Shown: positions 6,779 to 9,494 of the stretch, one piece after another | How positions within the stretch are numbered: the stretch's first letter is position 1 | Layout of the letters: the number at the start of each line of letters is the position of its first letter | DNA from: Gammaproteobacteria bacterium | GTDB lineage: Bacteria; Pseudomonadota; Gammaproteobacteria; UBA6429; Thiohalophilaceae | Direction: 5' to 3' | Assembly (NCBI GenBank): GCA_029880425.1 | Contig: JAOUOK010000035.1 | Location: 1 to 9,494 of the forward strand | DNA length: 9,494 nt | The notes under the pieces: generated by a model | Databases searched by the model: none | What the model was told of the DNA's origin: nothing | Seen by the model: the letters and a program-made list of their open reading frames with translations, nothing else | Made by a program: the position numbers and the translations under genes

Positions 6779-7297
6779 ATGAAGCAATATCTACGATTAC
6801 AAACAGTAACGGCGCTCCTTCTACTCTTAACTGGAACATCTGTCACCCTGGCCTGGTCCGATAGCACAGATAAGGCTGATATAAATACCGCATGTAAACT
6901 TGAGCCAGAGGCACAGTGTACTTCTGCCATACGAAAAGGCCTCAATGCTCCCGGGCTTGATATGAACCATGCCTCGATGGAGAAGATGCGCCTCGATGGT
7001 GCAAAGTTACAAAGGGCTAACTTCTCTTATGCAATCATGCAACTAGCTAACCTCAAGGGCGCGGACCTGATGCTGGCTAATCTTCAACACGCTCATCTTC
7101 ATGCTGCCAATCTTCAGGGGGCTAACCTGATGATGGCCAATCTACAGAATAGTAATTTACTTGATGCGGATCTAAGTGGAGCCAATCTTCGGGGAGCTAA
7201 CCTGAATGGAGCTATTCTGATCCAGGCCAAGTTTGATGGCGCGACCTGGACAGATGGCAAGATATGCGCCAAGGGTTCGATTGGAAAATGTCTCTAA
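6779..7297 (+). CDS. Exported pentapeptide-repeat protein
   Basis: A 172-residue protein with a Sec signal peptide (residues 1-25, cleavage near VTLA), so periplasmic or surface-exposed. About 20 tandem pentapeptides of the A(N/D)LXX type fill residues 58-157 (for example ANLKGADLML, ANLQGANLMM, ADLSGANLRG) and should form a right-handed quadrilateral beta-helix of about five coils. Two cysteine pairs frame it: C39/C47 before, C163/C171 after (KICAKGSIGKC). In the oxidising periplasm these could form disulfides that cap the helix ends. The ribosome site AGGAGA (6767-6772) is strong and well spaced (7 nt), which fixes the start. The gene stands alone and ends before a 13-bp hairpin. The fold is clear. 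The function is unknown: some cytoplasmic relatives mimic DNA and protect gyrase, but an exported protein cannot be assumed to do this. Confidence 0.9.
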   Translation: MKQYLRLQTVTALLLLLTGTSVTLAWSDSTDKADINTACKLEPEAQCTSAIRKGLNAPGLDMNHASMEKMRLDGAKLQRANFSYAIMQLANLKGADLMLANLQHAHLHAANLQGANLMMANLQNSNLLDADLSGANLRGANLNGAILIQAKFDGATWTDGKICAKGSIGKCL

Positions 7298-7335
7298 TTG
7301 CCAGACCTTGTGTTTAGGAGTTTAGATATTAAGCT

Positions 7336-7364
7336 AAGTAATAGGAGTCTAACTCCTATTACTT
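7336..7364. terminator. Perfect 13-bp hairpin between convergent genes, probable bidirectional terminator
   Basis: AAGTAATAGGAGT (7336-7348) pairs perfectly with ACTCCTATTACTT (7352-7364) around a 3-nt loop. It sits 39 bp after the pentapeptide stop and between that gene and the oppositely oriented STAS-like gene. The T-run after it is short (CTTTC) on the plus strand and absent on the minus strand, so strength as an intrinsic terminator is uncertain. TAGGAGT of the 5' arm also occurs at 7315-7321, where TAGGAGTT could pair with AACTCCTA (7351-7358) instead. Confidence 0.55.
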
Positions 7365-7455
7365 TCAAGACTGGAAGAAGAGTTTAACTACGACCCAGCA
7401 AACTGATAAAAAAGCAAGCTAAGCACCGTTTTTGTGGATTAACTAGAGTGTAGTG

Positions 7456-7839
7456 TTAGTCATTTTTTTTGACATGTTTCTTAAGCCAGCTTAAAGCTTC
7501 ATTTTCATTGGTAAATATCTCTACTGGTATTGGCCATGGAGTTATAGTAAAAAATCTCTCGATTACCTCCTTAGTTCGCCTGCCTTCTGCTGTCTCAATA
7601 TCAACACAATAAGCTAATGCACTTACTGATTTAAGAACAAAATCCAGGTGCAAGTCACGTGTCTCTGGTGCGTAGCCTTCGAGATCTTTGAATTTAACTA
7701 GTAGTGGATGCCTGGAATTCGTAAGTTTATTTCGTTCTTCTGCCACGAACATTGCACAAGACTTACTAATTATTTTGTCATAATGAAATTCATGGAAAAT
7801 TCCATTTTCATCAATATATAAATCAGGAAATTTGCTCAT
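7456..7839 (-). CDS. Small STAS/SpoIIAA-like protein (resembles DUF7793 family)
   Basis: A 127-residue protein without signal peptide or membrane segment. Its layout resembles small STAS/SEC14-like proteins of the DUF7793 type: a strand pair (LYIDENGIFHEFHYDKI), a helix, a central strand (HPLLVKFKDLEGY), another helix (RDLHLDFVLKSVSALAYCVD), a PIPVEIFTNENEALSWL end motif and a lysine-rich tail. The assignment rests on overall pattern and the end motif and is moderate; I see no catalytic residues. Such domains usually serve as regulatory or lipid/nucleotide-binding modules, but the role here is unknown. The start ATG (complement of 7837-7839) has only a weak GAG 7 nt upstream. It lies downstream of argH on the same strand, separated by 208 bp that hold the argH terminator candidate and the GGDEF fragment, so it probably has its own promoter. 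Confidence 0.68.
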   Translation of the reverse strand: MSKFPDLYIDENGIFHEFHYDKIISKSCAMFVAEERNKLTNSRHPLLVKFKDLEGYAPETRDLHLDFVLKSVSALAYCVDIETAEGRRTKEVIERFFTITPWPIPVEIFTNENEALSWLKKHVKKND

Positions 7840-7855
7840 ATATAAACTCTATTTG

Positions 7856-7869
7856 ATGATTTATATCAT
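7856..7869 (-). promoter_or_regulatory. Candidate -10 within a dyad (ATGAT-N4-ATCAT) before the STAS-like gene
   Basis: On the minus strand TATAAA (complement of 7860-7865) could be the -10 of the STAS-like gene, with TTATTT 18 bp upstream as a weak -35. It lies inside the dyad ATGAT-TTAT-ATCAT, which shares the TGAT-N4-ATCA core of FNR-family sites but lacks the outer bases. Its position over the -10 would fit repression, not class II activation. Weak evidence. Confidence 0.25.
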
Positions 7870-8033
7870 GGTAGCAGTCTAAAAAATAACTGACGAGGGT
7901 TTTTGCTTAGTTTACCAACAGTATCTGCCCAGCGTACCTTGTCATTGAGCAGGTGGCTTATCTCGATCATCAGCCTGGCATTTTGTAGTTCATCAAGTTG
8001 TTCAATATTATCCAGGCGTAAAAAACACACCAC
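7866..8033 (-). pseudogene. Inverted fragment of the PAS-GGDEF gene; includes the second copy of the 114-bp repeat
   Basis: Read on the minus strand, 8014 down to 7901 equals 6118-6231 exactly, so it encodes residues 162-198 of the PAS-GGDEF protein in an open frame. The frame runs from just after a TAA (8036-8034) through VVCFLRLDNIEQ to SKNPRQLFFRLLP and a TGA at 7868-7866, 55 codons in all. It has no ribosome site and no start of its own, so it is a fragment, not a gene. After the exact block, similarity to the parent may continue faintly (CAG, ATTTTTTA, then TACC against CTACC), with an 8-bp insertion; before it, TTACGC matches. A perfect core inside degraded flanks suggests recent duplication or gene conversion of an older copy. 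Confidence 0.9.
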
Positions 8034-8049
8034 TTAACATAGTGTTTTT
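8021..8049 (-). terminator. Probable argH terminator hairpin
   Basis: On the minus strand, immediately at the argH stop codon, AAAAACAC pairs with GTGTTTTT across a 13-nt loop that contains a smaller CACT/AGTG option; the 3' side runs into a T6 tract. The A-rich 5' arm and T-rich 3' arm are typical of an intrinsic terminator, but the stem has few GC pairs. The duplicated GGDEF fragment starts right after it. Confidence 0.45.
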
Positions 8050-9448
8050 AAATTTCTTTTTTCAAACGCTCGATTTGTTTTTTAACCTGTTCCGGAGCCG
8101 TGCCACCTCGATGGTTACGCGCAGCCACTGAACCTTCCAGAGTTAACACCTCAAAAACATCCTGCTCGATAATATCTGAGAATGTTTTTAATTCATCCAG
8201 TGACATTTCAGATAAATCTTTACCCGTTTCAACGCCGTATGCAACAGACTTACCCACGACTTCGTGTGCATCACGGAATGGCATACCTTTTCTTACCAGG
8301 TAATCAGCAAGATCCGTTGCGGTTGAGAAACCACTTTTTGCCGCGGTATACATATTTTCTTTTTTCACAATAATTTGCGGCATCATGTCCGCATACAAAC
8401 GTAAACACCCTTTCAGGTTATCCACCGTATCAAATAACGGTTCTTTATCTTCCTGGTTATCCTTGTTGTAGGCGAGTGGCTGGCTCTTCATTAAAGTCAA
8501 CAAGCTCATCAGGTGACCATAGACACGGCCTGTTTTACCGCGCACCAGCTCAGGTACATCCGGGTTTTTCTTTTGCGGCATAATGCTGGAACCGGTGCAA
8601 AAGCTGTCACCGAGATCCACAAAGTTAAACTGGGCAGAACTCCATAACACCAGTTCTTCTGAGAAACGCGAAAGGTGCATCATGATGGTTGATGAAACAG
8701 ATACCAGTTCAATGGCAAAGTCACGATCACTGACGCCATCGAGTGAATTCTCACAGATGCCATCAAAGCCGAGTTCTTTAGCGGTAAACTCACGGTCAAT
8801 CGGGTAAGTGGTCCCGGCTAAAGCGGCACTCCCTAGCGGCATAACATTAATGCGCTTACGGCAATCGGCCAGGCGTTCACGATCACGGATCAACATTTCA
8901 CACCATGCCAGCATGTGATGGCCAAAGCTGACCGGTTGTGCTGTTTGTAAATGAGTAAAGCCCGGCATAATGGTATCTGCTTCACGTTCTGCCAGGCTGA
9001 GTAAACCTTCAAGTAAACGTTTTAACTCGGCATCAATGAGATCAACTTCATCACGCAGGTACAAACGGATATCTGTCGCCACCTGGTCGTTACGTGAACG
9101 GCCGGTGTGTAATTTTTTACCAGTGATACCGATCCGATCCGTCAGACGCGCTTCAATATTCATATGCACGTCTTCAAGTTCAGTGGACCAGGCAAACTGA
9201 CCCGATTCAATATCCAGGATAATTTCATTCAGGCCATCAACAATCGCTTTACACTCATCCGCGGTTAAGACACCAACATGCTCAAGCATACGCGCATGGG
9301 CAATAGAACCCGTGATGTCCTGTTTATACATGCGCTGATCAAATCCCACGGAAGCGGTAAAGACCTCAACAAATTCATTTGTCGGTGCGGTAAAACGGCC
9401 GCCCCAGAGTTTATCTGCCGGATTGTTTTTGCCTGGTATGTCGCTCAT
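8048..9448 (-). CDS. argH: Argininosuccinate lyase, last step of arginine synthesis
   Basis: A 466-residue cytoplasmic enzyme of normal length that splits argininosuccinate into arginine and fumarate; the family works as a homotetramer. Conserved regions are all intact: DKLWGGRF near the N-terminus (12-19), [15 protein letters not shown] (112-126) for substrate binding, [16 protein letters not shown] (163-178) with the conserved histidine, and the fumarase/aspartase superfamily signature [12 protein letters not shown] (286-297) carrying the catalytic serine loop. The start ATG is the complement of 9446-9448; the upstream sequence shows only a weak AAAAAGA ribosome site. Only 46 bp of upstream sequence are in view and no clear promoter can be named there. 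In many gammaproteobacteria argH and cyaA are neighbours within a few genes, so finding both here supports that lineage. Confidence 0.97.
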   Translation of the reverse strand: MSDIPGKNNPADKLWGGRFTAPTNEFVEVFTASVGFDQRMYKQDITGSIAHARMLEHVGVLTADECKAIVDGLNEIILDIESGQFAWSTELEDVHMNIEARLTDRIGITGKKLHTGRSRNDQVATDIRLYLRDEVDLIDAELKRLLEGLLSLAEREADTIMPGFTHLQTAQPVSFGHHMLAWCEMLIRDRERLADCRKRINVMPLGSAALAGTTYPIDREFTAKELGFDGICENSLDGVSDRDFAIELVSVSSTIMMHLSRFSEELVLWSSAQFNFVDLGDSFCTGSSIMPQKKNPDVPELVRGKTGRVYGHLMSLLTLMKSQPLAYNKDNQEDKEPLFDTVDNLKGCLRLYADMMPQIIVKKENMYTAAKSGFSTATDLADYLVRKGMPFRDAHEVVGKSVAYGVETGKDLSEMSLDELKTFSDIIEQDVFEVLTLEGSVAARNHRGGTAPEQVKKQIERLKKEI

Positions 9449-9494
9449 TCTTTTTGATGCCTGTTCGCTATTTTTAATAATTCATTGGTTAGGG

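Noticed and set aside
6118..8014. Diversity-generating retroelement (template/variable repeat pair)
   Set aside because: The repeat length is suitable, but the copies are identical with no adenine-directed changes, they are inverted, and no reverse transcriptase or Avd gene is present.
6118..8014. Composite transposon or insertion sequence with 114-bp terminal repeats
   Set aside because: The repeat is internal GGDEF coding sequence, not a transposon end; there is no transposase, and no direct target repeats are visible outside the copies.
7866..8033. Functional 55-codon gene from the GGDEF fragment
   Set aside because: It begins with GTG codons directly after a stop, within the argH terminator hairpin, with no ribosome site; it encodes only part of a domain.
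8100..9200. Several plus-strand open frames across argH
   Set aside because: All lie antisense to an intact argH; serine/arginine-rich translations are typical antisense shadows.

Overview
The window looks like chromosomal DNA of a moderately AT-rich gammaproteobacterium. The clearest marker is a class I (enterobacterial/pseudomonad-type) adenylate cyclase, supported by the argininosuccinate lyase and DUF938 methyltransferase sequences. An exported diheme cytochrome c under a perfect FNR-type box suggests respiration at low oxygen. A sulfur-oxidising or similar environmental lineage is possible, but the sequence does not prove it. No tRNA, rRNA, CRISPR array or transposase was seen.

Layout. 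1-260: 3' end of a carboxylesterase. 335-934 (minus): DUF938 SAM-dependent methyltransferase. 935-1032: divergent promoter region with the FNR/Anr box TTGATATGAATCAA, centred exactly 41.5 bp before the start predicted from a -10 at 990-995. 1033-2543: two-gene unit, an exported diheme cytochrome c fused to a C-terminal DUF302 domain, followed by an overlapping exported stand-alone DUF302 protein. 2552-5404 (minus): adenylate cyclase cyaA, convergent with that unit. 5405-5636: AT-rich divergent regulatory region with several dyads, one resembling a CRP/Vfr site. 5637-6437: PAS plus degenerate GGDEF protein whose active site is SKTDF but which keeps an RxxD inhibitory-site motif, so it is more likely a c-di-GMP receptor than a synthase. 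6438-6778: gene-poor stretch with one doubtful small ORF. 6779-7297: exported pentapeptide-repeat protein. 7336-7364: strong hairpin between convergent genes. 7456-7839 (minus): small STAS/SpoIIAA-like protein. 7866-8033: broken fragment of the GGDEF gene, inverted. 8048-9448 (minus): argH.

The main discovery is the fragment between argH and the STAS-like gene. Positions 7901-8014 are the exact reverse complement of 6118-6231 (114 bp, no mismatch), a segment encoding residues 162-198 of the PAS-GGDEF protein, including its RxxD site. These two copies form long inverted repeats around a 1.67-kb segment with the pentapeptide and STAS-like genes. Recombination between them would flip that segment, replace the last 68 residues of the GGDEF protein with an 11-residue tail ending in a stop, and place the STAS-like gene about 26 bp downstream in the same direction. 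This may be a phase switch, a scar of gene conversion, or an assembly artefact. Long reads would decide.

Functionally the window joins second-messenger signalling (cAMP synthesis, a PAS/c-di-GMP-type sensor, a STAS-like protein) to an oxygen-regulated periplasmic cytochrome/DUF302 unit, with argH as the housekeeping landmark.
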